From assembly GCA_013407085.1 (NCBI GenBank), contig JACCGJ010010690.1, positions 124,001 through 188,000 on the forward strand: a stretch of 64,000 nt of DNA. The letters are read 5' to 3'. Position numbers and translations under genes: made by a program. Source of the DNA: Atriophallophorus winterbourni (lineage: Eukaryota; Platyhelminthes; Trematoda; Plagiorchiida; Microphallidae). Under the pieces are notes generated by a model. That model made no database searches and was not told the origin of the DNA. It was given only the letters and a program-made list of their open reading frames with translations. Below are positions 11,032 to 21,249 of the stretch, piece after piece (the first letter of the stretch is position 1; the number at the start of each line of letters is the position of its first letter).

Positions 11032-11858
11032 CTTCTGAGCATCACTTGCTCTTTCGCTTCAGATATATAGTCGAAAACAATGACTACATGATCACTCTTT
11101 CCAAGAGGTGCTTCATAACGGATATCCTCGATGACATTTTCCTCGCTAGTCAAAACAAGATCGAGAATGGACGGTGTGTTTGTGCCTCTGAAGCGAGTGC
11201 TGCTTGAGATGTGGTTGAATAAAGGAATTTCGTTGAACATTTTGTAGAATAGATGATCAAGAGAGTTCACCGGTGGAATCTCGCTTTTTAGTAAATTCGG
11301 GAGATTAAAGTCACCCATGATCAGGTCGTTGTTCTGATATCTGGAAACAACCAGCTTAGTTTTCTCAATTAAACTAGCATTGTATGCTTCTTCTGCTGAC
11401 GGTGGTCGGTAAATCACACCAACAGCACAGTTTTTACCTGTTGCTAATTCAAGTGAACACCAAAGTGTATCTTCCAGTATCAAATCATTATCCGTGATTT
11501 CTCTGAACGTGAGGTGTTGATCATAGTAAATAGCAACACCTCCTCCTCCACGATCCATTCGAGTACGATGAAAAAGAAACATGTTTGGAATGGAAATTTC
11601 CTCCTCAACTAATTGCTGATTGAACCAAGTTTCCGTTACGGCTATCAGGAGTGGTGAATATTTTTGACGAAGCTCGATTAGTTCGGGTAACTTATTTATC
11701 AAGCATTGTGCGTTGGTGTATAAACATTTGATGGTAGATCTTGATAAAAGTGTTGGATGATGAGTATTTGAGCATGTAAGTTGAGTACGTGTCAAAGATG
11801 GTGGGCCTCGTGTTAATGGGTATATTACATCACCGACTCCGATAGAGTCGGTCGACAT
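11028..11858 (-). pseudogene. CR1 ORF2 apurinic-type endonuclease domain
   Basis: 276 codons with the EEP endonuclease blocks: CLYTNAQCLINKLPEL, then AVTETWF, GGGGVAIYYD, GVIYRPPS, LIMGDFNLPN, TRFRGTNTPSILDLVLTS and LGKSDHVVIVFDY. The E of TETW, the D and N of GDFN and the SDH motif match the catalytic set of this fold. It nicks target DNA for target-primed reverse transcription. The frame opens inside the end of ORF1 (34-bp overlap) and closes at a frameshift before the RT. Confidence 0.85.
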
Positions 11859-13225
11859 CCGTTTTTTGGAGCAGGAGTCCCGGCATCACTGTGCTCAGTA
11901 CCAACGGGTCCGGCAACTTCCACGATAGAGCAGGTTTTCAGGTGTTTACTGACAATTTTGATCTCTCGTGGAACTTTGTATCGATACTGTTTCCAGTTGT
12001 TAAGCACGGTGTTCACCATAGTGGTGGTCAAAAGTGTCAGTTTAAGGGGTCGTGGACCATTACCTTCGTAATTCGATGACTTCGGGATTCGGAACGTATC
12101 GATAACTGTTACATTGGTGGTTTGGATAGCATTACTGATAAATCTCCACTGTTGTAGGTCGTGGTTGGATTTACACTTTGTATCTGAACCGGTGGCATCT
12201 TCTGGGACATTTAAGAGAATAAAGGTGCGCTTGTTGCGATCGTTTGCTTTATTTTGGTTACCTTTCGGTGGCGATTTTGCCCGTTCCGACCAGGGCACAT
12301 CAACAAATACACGAGATGTATTTTCCATGCCGTCTCGTAGCAAGTATGTCGACAGAAGTACATCTTCTAAATCCTTCTCATTTTGCACTACTACCTTGAG
12401 CAACCGCGGCTTATCTTGGTGTAGCGCTTTGGGAGGACGACTCAAGCGAATCAACGAAACCGGGTGGATCGCTTTGAGATTCATGCGAGTGCACAGTTTC
12501 AACCATTCAGCCAAATCATTCTGATGTCTATTCGAAAATAACGTCTCAGTCGACTCTGGCACGTTGGTGCAGATAACACTAAGAGAAATTCCTTTCGAGG
12601 CAACTTTCGCTAATGGGGCCTTCGATGTGAACGTTTTCGGCTTTAAGACGCTTTTAACACTCTGCTGGGTGCTGTGCTGCAACAATTCAACCTTTTCCAT
12701 AGATTGGTTTGGTGGTAAAGTTGAGTATGATGGATTATCTACCGGCTCTTCGGCAGTAACGACGGGTAACGACGGTGTCTTTATGACGTTTATTATCAGT
12801 TCATTTAGTTTTTGTATACTGGATTCCATTCCATTTAGACGCGTCTCAATATCATATTCAGGGGTTTTCGTCGCCGAGGCTGACGGTGTTGATTTGGCCT
12901 TGCAAACCAGACAAACATAACAAACACCAGGGCAATTATCTCCATTAATAATCGATACTAAATCCGAGGTCAGCGATTTGTCGCATTTAGCATGAACTTT
13001 CGACAAACAATCGTAACACGTGACAGACTTTGCCTTAGGACTTACCGACTTTCGGCAAACCGCACACATGCAGCCCGGTGCGCTTTGTTTTCGTTTCGGG
13101 GTCATCCGGTCAGGGTTATGAGCAGCACTGTTCAGTGGTTTGTGCACAAGCATTGGCTCTGTCGAGTGATCGATGATGAATATAGTGTGCTCGACAAAAA
13201 ATTCAGTGTTCACGAAAAAGAGCAA
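11825..13225 (-). CDS. CR1 ORF1 with PHD-type zinc finger
   Basis: 466 open codons; the real start may be the internal Met at residue 41 (MTPKRKQSAPG). Residues ~52-110 hold a C4HC3 pattern (CMCAVCRKS...CYDCLSKVHAKC...CYVCLVC), the PHD-like finger described in CR1 ORF1 proteins. A proline/serine-rich linker follows, then two related blocks: VFVDVPWSERAKS and TFILLNVPEDATGSD. The latter blocks recur in the copies at 46.0 and 58.3 kb. ORF1 proteins of this group bind RNA and support ribonucleoprotein assembly. The frame is intact even though ORF2 of the same element is broken. Confidence 0.78.
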   Translation of the reverse strand: MLFFVNTEFFVEHTIFIIDHSTEPMLVHKPLNSAAHNPDRMTPKRKQSAPGCMCAVCRKSVSPKAKSVTCYDCLSKVHAKCDKSLTSDLVSIINGDNCPGVCYVCLVCKAKSTPSASATKTPEYDIETRLNGMESSIQKLNELIINVIKTPSLPVVTAEEPVDNPSYSTLPPNQSMEKVELLQHSTQQSVKSVLKPKTFTSKAPLAKVASKGISLSVICTNVPESTETLFSNRHQNDLAEWLKLCTRMNLKAIHPVSLIRLSRPPKALHQDKPRLLKVVVQNEKDLEDVLLSTYLLRDGMENTSRVFVDVPWSERAKSPPKGNQNKANDRNKRTFILLNVPEDATGSDTKCKSNHDLQQWRFISNAIQTTNVTVIDTFRIPKSSNYEGNGPRPLKLTLLTTTMVNTVLNNWKQYRYKVPREIKIVSKHLKTCSIVEVAGPVGTEHSDAGTPAPKNGCRPTLSESVM

Positions 13226-13859
13226 AATCAGAATTTAATCCGGTGATACTCTTCGGTAGTTGATCGCACGATGTTGAAAGTATGACCAGTCGACGGCGAA
13301 GAATAAGATCTTTCCGATGACGTTATTCCCTTTGAGGACTTGAAGAGTATTAACAGAGTTGCACGCGTAGATCCAATATGGGAAAATCACGATAAATCCC
13401 AATTTGCTCGTATTATCGAATACCGCTACGAGAGTGGTATATCCAGAAAGCTGAGTTCGAGAGGAGTCCGACAACGTATAATATATCCACGTAAGTGTAA
13501 GTTTAAGAAAAGTATATCCTGATAATCAGGAGCTCAAAATAATGCGACCGCACGGCACGTTGGTGTAGCAAGCAAGTATATATCAGTAATGGTGAGCAGC
13601 TACTGCGATTTCTTGGACCCCAAAACTGGGAGCCAAGGCAGATTCTGGCCACCATTACAAAGACGCCATTCCGAGTTGGAAGTGAAAAACAAAACCGCGT
13701 TTAGAAAACTATGATTTTTCATTCACAATAAGTGGCTTAACAAGCGAAGTCTGTGTATGTTGGCTTGTTTTTCGATGTCTACGTCGCTACCAAAGATTGT
13801 ATAACGGATAGTTGTGTTCTGTATCCGATGATGCCAAGTAAATCCAGTGATAGTGCGGA

Positions 13860-14000
13860 GACTATGAATTTACAACGATCGAAAATGTCTTATTATTTAT
13901 AGAACCAGCAAAATCTAGATGTATTCTTTCGCAGTGGCTATCGGCTTTGATCCATGCTGGGTGAGTCGATGGTGCATTTAGTGCATCAGGTTATCTTTGA
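13860..14000 (-). pseudogene. Gypsy integrase core, N-terminal part
   Basis: Minus-strand frame reads APSTHPAWIKADSHCERIHL and continues DFAGSINNKTFSIVVNS. This is the H-x-D-F-A-G block of Gypsy integrases, carrying the first catalytic aspartate, preceded by the usual W-P/W-I-K stretch. A stop follows. Confidence 0.7.
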
Positions 14001-14179
14001 AACACTGGATTCGGAAATGACAATAGATTGACTAGTTGAACTTCGCATATACTGTCTATTGACTGTTCATATAAATTCAAATCCACTATTCAATTTCAGC
14101 CTCAACGAAGCCAATGGTTTGAGTTCTGTTACGAAGCAAGTTGTTTTGTATCGTTTTTGGGAAAATTAACTGGCAATGA

Positions 14180-14450
14180 AGTTGGAAATTCAGTTTAAGG
14201 ACACGACGTGTTGCATCATTTGCTGTATGAGTGGTTTGTTACAGTTATGCGAGTCCCAATTTTCATCAAGTTTTTTTGATAAGATGGTAAGGTCAGATGC
14301 GGTATCTAGTTGTAATACCAATAATTTTAAGAGTCGAATACTTTCACCTTGTGGCACGTCGAACTTGAAGTTTTCTGTAACTATCTTGATTTGGTTAGCT
14401 TCTCGTGGTGAATGTGTATGGGAGTTTTTTTAATATTCAACTGATTTGAA
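14180..14450 (-). pseudogene. Retropepsin-like protease fragment
   Basis: Minus-strand frame reads LLVLQLDTASDLTILSKK: the D-T-A active-site triad of retroviral-type aspartic proteases, in the Gypsy variant LDTASDLT. The second half of the fold is decayed. Confidence 0.7.
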
Positions 14451-14459
14451 CTTGAATTC

Positions 14460-15120
14460 CGACATCGTTATTCCTAGTGGTCTCTCCCACCGCAACCGCT
14501 GCAAAAAATAGTTTGTGAAAAGACAGTACGGAGAAAAATGACATTCACCGCAAACCCAGCAAGCTGATGGGGTCTCGCATTTGTAATTTTCCCGACAGGG
14601 ATTCTCTCGATTTGATTGACCGCATAAATGTGATCATGATGATTTTTACTTGAAGAATATTTACATCTTTTGTGCTTCGAGACCGCATACATAGATGACG
14701 CACTTGTATTGGGCACTGCTAACCCTCACGATTGATCCGACTTGAGAATCTTAACAAACCTTCGACTTCTTTCTTAACTGTCGTTGAGCACCTGTAACTA
14801 CTATTGAACAGTGATGTCTGTTCTCCACAAATTTGAGAAATAATAAAAGAGGCTCCTTGTAATTTTCAGTTTGAGCTCTGTTTTGGAAGAATAAATTTCA
14901 TGAATTTTTCTTGTTCTGCTGCTTCATTCTTGCTCAACAAGAGTTTGATTTCCTAGGTTTCTCGAACGTGATCCATGTACATCCGGAACATATATTCGTA
15001 CGTGTGAAACCAGGAATCAAATGTCGTACCAGCTTCTGGGTGAAATGGAACTCACTAATATGTTCAGTCAGGAAGAAATATACTTTCATGGGGACTTGTT
15101 GGGGTGGCTTTATTCGATAA
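14460..15120 (-). pseudogene. Gypsy gag relic with zinc knuckle
   Basis: Minus strand. A capsid-like segment (KFMKFILPKQSSN... GEQTSLFNSSYRC...) near 15000-14800 is followed by CWVCGECHFSPYCLF near 14560, a CCHC-like knuckle resembling the CCQCDEWHFARYCPF of the 47-kb element. Multiple frame changes. Confidence 0.65.
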
Positions 15121-15140
15121 TTTTTGTGTAAGCATCTCGA

Positions 15141-15502
15141 TCAAAAGCTCACTGGCATGCATTTCCACCGCACACCCCACGACCGGTTTTGTGCTATTCG
15201 CACTCAGCAGATTGAAACAGTAGAATCAAGATCCGCATGCGCTTGAAAAAGTGGTATAATGGTATACAAGTTGCTTGTTGGATAAGTTTTGTACGACCAA
15301 CCTGTTCAATCACATGAGCCCACACTCATGTAGATAGTGCTTAAACTAATGAAAATTAACAAAAAAACTAATTTTCAATCATTTCCATCAAACCAAAAGT
15401 AAACTCATTTGAAAGTTGTGCGTTAAACATTTAATTAGGAAAAGCACCCAAATTCAAACGAAAAACGTTTCACATTAATAACGAGCATAATTTCCTGACA
15501 AC
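15141..15502. other. Unassigned spacer
   Basis: No gene recognised between the Gypsy relic and the palindrome. Confidence 0.4.
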
Positions 15503-16200
15503 ATAGAATCGAATCCAATAAACCGGTTATTTTTAAATGCTGGGAAGCATGTGAAATTCAAGATTCAAGTTTCAAGAATTTATGATCACAAAAACACAGC
15601 TTCACAATTACTATAGCATAATAAATATTCTTTCATGAAAAAGAAAATAAACAGATGCTCGTGTAATGTCACAGATAGTCCAGTTGAATACTTACCATGA
15701 GTCAATACGCTGGTGTCGTCAAATCGTTTTGCAACAAATACATGCCCAAATTTCGAATGAAAGTTTCGACACTGGGAGTGTCAACAATAGTTTCGGGGAG
15801 GGCATTCCGATGGAAACAATCACGTACAGAATAAAAAATATCGACGACAGCTAATTCGGGAAACTGAAATTTGTAGGACACTGAGTGACTGCGTGTTTGT
15901 TGTGACTCAAAGTATTCAAATAAATGTTTTTTCATCCTTTGAAACCATTATTCGAACTTTCGGTCGAAATTTTGGACACGTATTTGTTGCGTAACGATTT
16001 GACGACACCTGCGTATTGACTCAAATGGGCTATCCGTGAAATGACATGATTATTTGTTTTTTTCTTTTTAATGAACGAATATTTACAAAGCTACGGTAAT
16101 TGTGGAGCTGTGCTTTTTTACCATAAATTTTTGAATCTTGAATCCTGACTCTCATATACTTCTCGGCCTTTGAAAATAACCGGTTTTATTGGATTCTATT
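15503..16200. repeat. ~700-bp palindrome made of two CR1 3' ends
   Basis: The left arm (15503 to about 15790) is the approximate reverse complement of the right arm (about 15950-16200). Matching landmarks are AATCCAATAAACCGGTTATTTT at the outer left against its complement at the outer right, ATTCAAGATTCAAG against CTTGAATCTTGAATC, and TACGCTGGTGTCGTCAAATCG against its complement. The ATTCAAG words are CR1 3'-tail repeats. The palindrome also includes some flanking sequence outside the tails, so an inverted duplication of a CR1 3' end together with its flank explains it better than two separate insertions. Confidence 0.75.
15702..15935 (-). pseudogene. CR1 ORF2 C-terminal end (left arm of palindrome)
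   Basis: 77 codons: HLFEYFESQQTRSH near the start, then IFYSVRDCFHRNALPETIVD and SVETFIRNLGMYLLQ. This is the last part of CR1 ORF2; the same ending appears at 53.7-53.9 kb and 63.8-64.0 kb on the plus strand. Upstream RT is absent. Confidence 0.7.
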
Positions 16201-16205
16201 TTTTG

Positions 16206-17177
16206 TACTTACATTATAAGTTGGATTTCTACTATTTGGCAACCGCAATAGAGAGAGAATGGCTCGAAAGAGTTAGGATATTTTTTTGCCGAATGGATAT
16301 TGAAGCCATTGTAAAATCGGATAATAATATAAATATTTGAATCTAAGTCGACCAACACAATCTCTGAAATTAAGTAGTTTGGGTGTGCTCACGCTTCTAG
16401 CCGTTATATTTCACGACATCTTCAAGGCTGTTTTCTTTCATCATTTGGAAACAGCAAGTTCACTCACTTTTAATTAGATAGCCACAGCTGGAATTCTGAT
16501 AAACGATCCTTACGTTGGATCTAACTCAGCAGATCAAATAAATTAAAGTGGCCAGTGTTCTGAATACTCAAATCATCCACACTAACCCACGACATTTGGT
16601 TTCCAGCTGGTTGCCTTCATAACCTGCAACCGGTGATATTATGATTGATGAAACTTGAAACAGTGTCGACGTGGTAAAATATTTGTACATTCAAGTACCT
16701 TTTAAACGGGTTCCCCAAAACGAACCACGATTTAAAAATGATGAATCACAGTGTGAATCCCGGCCACGCAATGAAAGCACTCAAAATCACAAATGTATTG
16801 TGGATCTCACATCTCACGCAATTACACCACACAACCGTTTCTGGCTGTTTGCCTGCATTAGTTAATGACATTAAAATTAGGTTAATCGGTCATTAGAGAG
16901 TGAAAAAGGTAACATACAAATCTCTACGATAAAAACACTGTTAAAACAGGTTTCATTTCTAATCCCATTCTTTTAATGTTATATTTCAAGCAAGAAAATT
17001 CCTTCTCCTACAGTATAGTCGTTCAAGTAAACGAAAATTTACGTTCTTTTAAAAAAAACTGTTAAATCGTCGTTTCCAACAAGCTTAATCCATTCCTACA
17101 TTTCATTATAGGGATTTGCGGTAAACTGGCTAGTTATTCGAATCAGTAGAAGGCATTTTATCTTATTTCTTTTTTAG
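16206..17177. other. Presumed Eph intron sequence
   Basis: Single-copy-looking AT-rich DNA. At 16351-16395 a stretch (AATCTCTGAAATTAAGTAG) resembles the middle of 5S rRNA over about 25 bases; too short to call. Exon 17178 starts in mid-codon, so at least part of this region must be intron. Confidence 0.5.
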
Positions 17178-17245
17178 ATTACTTGTACGATACAAGATCG
17201 AGCAACTGGGATGGCTGGACAAAAAACACCGATCGATATGTGGGG
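17178..17245 (+). CDS. Eph: Eph receptor tyrosine kinase, exon encoding start of ephrin-binding domain
   Basis: Acceptor TTCTTTTTTAG ends at 17177 and donor GTGAGT starts at 17246. The exon adds two bases to a split codon and then reads 22 codons, YLYDTRSSNWDGWTKNTDRY and V-G. Eph ligand-binding domains begin with the pattern L-x-D-T-R-x(5-8)-G-W-x-x-N, which is matched. Eph receptors are membrane tyrosine kinases that bind ephrins on adjacent cells and steer cell positioning and axon guidance. The split codon implies at least one upstream exon with the signal peptide, not found. The open frame runs past the donor into intron, which is not coding. Identification is firm only together with the following exons. 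Confidence 0.83.
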
Positions 17246-18525
17246 GTGAGTTCCATTCAAACCTCAGTGCTCCATAGCTATCTGACAATAAAAACGCTTT
17301 TCCTTTACTTGATGCGTCAAATTGCAGGCCCATTAATACTGAAGTTACGAAACAAATATATCTTGATCTTGCGTTTAATTGTTGCGATTGTGAACAGCAC
17401 AAAGACATTTTTGAGGGTTATAGATGAACGCATGGATAAAAATTTAAAGTACCAACTTTTAAATGTTAAAAAATTCAAAAGACACAAAAGTAAAAAATAT
17501 TACCACCATATGCTTCAAGATTTGGCTGTTTGTCGAGGTAACGCAACAGTATGAAATTTTTTATCGTTTGGCATCAATTCCTGCTATTTGCCCCAAACTT
17601 ATGGTTATAGTAATGTATTTTCTGTTCATTTGATTTCATTAAATTATAAACTTCTACTCATTATATGTTCGCAACTCAAATGGGTGGTATACGGAGGAAT
17701 ACACTAATGCAATTCGCTCGGATCATTTATCAACTCTATGTACTTACTTATGTGTATGCTATGTGCAGTCAGTTACGTCACGTTAACTTGTAGTGGAAAC
17801 TATAGAACATACGATAATAATCAGGATAAACAGGGCAACAGATGAGTACAAATAGGAACCGGCTCATGAACTCTCCGTGTTCGTCAAACGCATTGAAGCC
17901 CACAACTATTGGATGATCCGTTCTCAATCCGATTTCTTTAAGAAATAAGGCGAAGCGTAATGCAACGTATATTTCCAAAGGAGCTGAAATGTGGATGTGA
18001 CTTTCGTGAACTCCCTTCGTAACTAAAGCAAGATAAGACAGTTCGACTCAGAGAAGTCATTGTGTAGCGGTTGTTATAAATTCCAATGTGTCGGTAAAAA
18101 TGTACAAGGACGGTCAATGAAAAAGAAAATCAAGGCATGCTGGCTCAACTGCGAAGAACACGGCGCATATGAATGCGGCGAACGTCTATCAGAATTGTGT
18201 CGCACAAACTGCATTTGTATGCTTTCCCCGATTTTAATAATAATATTATAGTGAAAATTTAATGAATAATTTAGTTTTCGCGAGAATAGCCGATAACTCC
18301 TTTTCAAATGTCGTCTAAAATAGCCAAAATACACCAAATGGTTTGAGGTTAGGGCCAGGATAATTCTATTTACATTGTACTAAATTTTAGCTTACCCATT
18401 CGAACACTAGCTTCAGAATTTGTATCCAAGTCATTGAATTTTGGAAGATATTATGGCAACAATTTATTAATAACTTAATGAACAATAACCAATTATGTCT
18501 TAAATTTTCTTCCGTTTACCAACAG
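17246..18525 (+). other. Intron between first two detected Eph exons
   Basis: 1280 bp, phase 0. It contains a small cysteine-rich open frame (18060-18251, reported as a finding) and otherwise no recognised element. Confidence 0.7.
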
Positions 18526-18768
18526 TGGCGCAGACAGAATCGGGCAGGTAAGCTGCATTCCATATTTGGAATTTGCGAAACTCGGAACATGATTGAAACT
18601 CGTAATTACTGGCTATTCGGACCTTCAATAAACATGACTGACGCCCCCAGTGTTCATTTTACGGTCAGTTTTCACGTTCGGAGCTGCTCACGTGCTCAAC
18701 CTTGCATGAACCAATTTATGTTTATGGTGCGGTGGTCACGTGCTGCGGATCGATCAGTTAAACCTCAG
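18526..18768 (+). CDS. Eph: Eph receptor, exon encoding middle of ephrin-binding domain
   Basis: Acceptor CCGTTTACCAACAG ends at 18525; donor CAG|GTAATG at 18769; 81 codons, phase 0 at both ends. Joined to the previous exon it gives ...YVG-WRRQN..., matching the G-W block of the family. Further on, ICETRNMIETRNYWLFGPSI corresponds to the C-x-V-x(6)-N-W-L strand. VHFTVSFHVRSCSRAQPCMN corresponds to the R-F-T-V-R-D-C segment and the following C that closes a loop, ending in a decayed Y-Y-Y-E equivalent (FMFMVRWSRAAD). Sequence divergence from vertebrate Eph is large, but order, spacing and cysteines agree. Confidence 0.83.
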
Positions 18769-19039
18769 GTAATGTGGCCCTTCGGGGATAATAAATACAC
18801 ATTTTCATGCAGCATTTTTATCGCGTTTGTGAGGAAATTGCCTAATATGAAGTAAATACTAGTGACATAGATTATTTGGATTATTTTAGAAGCAGATAAA
18901 AACTTCACGACTAGTTTTCTAGTTGTTACCATACAATATCTGTTGCACATTTGCAAAGAATATACTATCGAGCTACAAAAATTGTTGCAAGACTTAATTA
19001 GAAACCATACAATAAGCGAATCAAAAGCCTATCCAAGTC
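18769..19039 (+). other. Start of 12.5-kb Eph intron
   Basis: The intron runs from 18769 to 31261 and is largely made of LINE copies listed below; this first part is unassigned. Confidence 0.6.
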
Positions 19040-19049
19040 GTAGTCTCTC

Positions 19050-19745
19050 CAGAGATTTATTTACTTTACTGTTCTGCGGCTGGCTCCACGGTTGGATTAG
19101 CCAGCTCCATTGCCGTCGCGAAATACATCAGCCAACGCGCGTCGATCGGAGGCGAAGTCTTTGCAGATCTTAATCCAGTTTCGATCAAAACTTCGAATGT
19201 CGTAGACTGTACGCAGTCCCAGGGCGTCTACGCCCTCCTTCACAGTCGACAGCTAAGTCTTCACTTGACCACCTTGTCGCTGAGGCCAAGTACGAGCGGG
19301 TTTAGGGTCGAGGACGAGTTTTGTGACCGCTGAGTCTGCCTTTCGGGGGACGTGGCCAAACCAGGGCAGTCTTCGCCGTTGTAGGTGAACGAAAAGCGGA
19401 GGGATTCCGTTACATCGTGCACGAACGGCAGCGTTAGATACCCGGTCAGTATATCGGACGCCCAAGATTATCCTAATGCAACAATGGTTAAACACTTCTA
19501 ACGATCATACATACTGCGACCTCAGTGGTCATGTCTCACATTCCAAAAACAGTACTGGACGAATCGCTGTTTGGTAAACACGTATTTTATTCTTGAGGCA
19601 GATCCAAGGATTGTTCTAAAGGGTGCCTTCAGATGCAAAACGCGTTTCTCGCACGATCTAACCTTAACTTCACTTCATCTTTCGCCTGACCTTTAGGTAA
19701 CATATTGGAACCGAGGTATTTGAATGCTGAACAACCCTGAACGTT
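19050..19745 (-). pseudogene. Family C C-terminal domain
   Basis: Minus strand: SAFKYLGSNMLPKGQAKDEV near 19725, then RIILGVRYTDRVSNAAVRAR and RRRLPWFGHVPRK, ending WPQRQGGQVKT at about 19260. The L-R-W-x-G-H-V and G-G-Q-x-K-T-W blocks are typical C-terminal marks of such LINEs. Frameshifts near 19500. Confidence 0.7.
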
Positions 19746-19754
19746 TAATTGCTG

Positions 19755-21245
19755 GACGCCTGATGTTGGTCAATGTTAACCATGGATGTACATCACAAAC
19801 GCGTGATCGATTCATGCTCCGCAGCATGTCGAATGACTGAACAGTCCAATTCGTGAGTGAAAATTGTCCCACAGCGCTCACAGCGATAGGCAGTCGATGG
19901 GCGTCAATTGCACGGCGATTGTGTTACATACATTCAGCAGCCAAGAGCTGTATCTTTTATTCCACAACATGAACAAGGCCCTTTACAAAGTGCTTCCAAT
20001 CTCAGCGGTCAAAAGCAAGTTCATCCCTACTCGTAGGGTCAATACCGAGAACATCCATCTCTCTTTTGCACACGTCTTTGTACCGAACCCACTTCCTGAT
20101 TTCAACTCACAATTAAGTAGATCTTTTGGAAGATGACCATTTTCCATTCTGTACACATGACACAGCCATCGTAGGCGGCGCTGTCGTAGTAGGGTGAAAC
20201 ATGTACTGTAGATCTACTTTAGAAGGCACTTCAGCATTCGTTAATTAGTCCATCCACGGTATGTTTCAGATATGGAGGATGCTTCGTAAATGGAAAGCAT
20301 TCAGCTTCCGTTGCTGTCTTGCTTGAATGGTTCAGGTCTCGCTGCCGTAAAGTAAAGCATTTAGTATGCACGCGCTATACACCATGATCTTTTTCTTCGC
20401 AGTCCAAATGCTGTTGCCTCAGACACGAGAGTTCAAACGGGACAAGATGGCAGCTGCTCTGCTAATTTGCTTATCTAGTGAAAGGCTATCAGGAATGGTT
20501 GAATATAGATATGTGAAATGATGTACTGGTTCAAGCTGACCATTTCAACAGTGATGATGGGAGGCGATACAACAACTTGACAACGACATTGGTCTTTTTC
20601 ATGCTGATTGTATGCCCAACGTATTCGCTGTTCGCGAAACTCTCCACGAAGTTCTCTTAGGAGGAAGATCATGTCTACGATTGAACTTCCCCTGCGGAAG
20701 CCACATTGAGATTCGGAGTAAACTCTATCAGCAAAAACATGTAGCTGGATCTGTAACACATTCGAAAATAATTGCCTACAACATTTAGAAAAGAAATTCC
20801 CCTGTAATTGTTGCAGTTGCCTCGATCACCCTCATTTTTAAATAGCGTGATGATCTTGGTGTATCGCATCTCTTGTAGGACACAATTCTTAAGCCAACAC
20901 TGAATTAGTTATCGATAAATTGACTGTATTGAAGCTGTTTTATATTAATTGATGATATCAGGTGGAATTTTGTCCATTGCGCTCGATTTCTTGTTTGAGC
21001 TCATCATGAGTTTTGTAAGTATCTCAGTGTTCAAGTGGTTGGTAAACGATCAACATTTTCAAGTGCATGCGGTAAAACCGTGCTCAACCCATCTTTCCAT
21101 CTGCTTAGCTCTGTCAATAATCTCGTTTTCAGAGAGTAAATTAATGGGAACTGTTCTAGGTACTTTAGGACCAACGGCTCTTTTGATCCCATCATATATA
21201 CCGTAAAAATTATCAGTATCTGCCGCATCTTGGAGGCTAATTTTT
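19755..21245 (-). mobile_element. LINE family B copy inserted into family C
   Basis: Minus strand, 5'-truncated in the linker between endonuclease and RT (FYGIYDGIKRAVGPK-like segment near 21220). RT blocks include YTKIITLFKNEGDRGNCNNY with RGISFLNVVG (20869-20760) and ESQCGFRRGSSIVDMIFLL near 20720. Towards 19760 come the C-terminal region and the zinc-finger-coding end (around 19880-19850), followed by the shared 3' sequence CCATGGATGTACATCAC. Ends abut family C sequence on both sides. No target-site duplication could be made out. Confidence 0.65.
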
Positions 21246-21249
21246 AACG

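Larger units (their letters stand above)
8819..13520 (-). mobile_element. CR1-type LINE, nearly full length, minus strand
   Basis: Collinear on the minus strand: ORF1 with PHD-like finger (13225-11825), endonuclease (11858-11028), reverse transcriptase (11031-9691), C-terminal domain (9546-8944) and a 3' tail of three AATTCAAAGT units (8848-8819). A possible 5' untranslated region extends past 13225; its start was not fixed. Two breaks disrupt ORF2 (near 11030 and 9690-9546). This is the most complete CR1 in the window and serves as the reference for the others. It lies upstream of the first detected Eph exon, antisense to that gene. Confidence 0.85.
13700..15140 (-). mobile_element. Gypsy-type LTR retrotransposon relic (gag, protease, integrase; RT missing)
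   Basis: Minus strand, from high to low coordinates: gag capsid (about 15060-14740), nucleocapsid zinc knuckle (about 14600-14520), retropepsin (about 14440-14180) and integrase core (about 13990-13870). The gag part is clearly related to the gag-only element at 47 kb (EQTSLFNSSYRC here, QQSSLFNGRYNC there). There is too little room between protease and integrase for RT and RNase H, so an internal deletion is inferred. No LTRs were found. All parts carry stops or frame changes. Confidence 0.7.

Noticed and set aside
12114..12920. Plus-strand open frames opposite CR1 ORF1
   Set aside because: They mirror the long minus-strand ORF1 with its PHD finger and have no recognisable motifs.
17246..17554. 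Open frame continuing past the first Eph exon
   Set aside because: A GTGAGT donor at 17246 fits, the protein match ends there, and the following residues show no Eph similarity while the exon at 18526 continues the domain.
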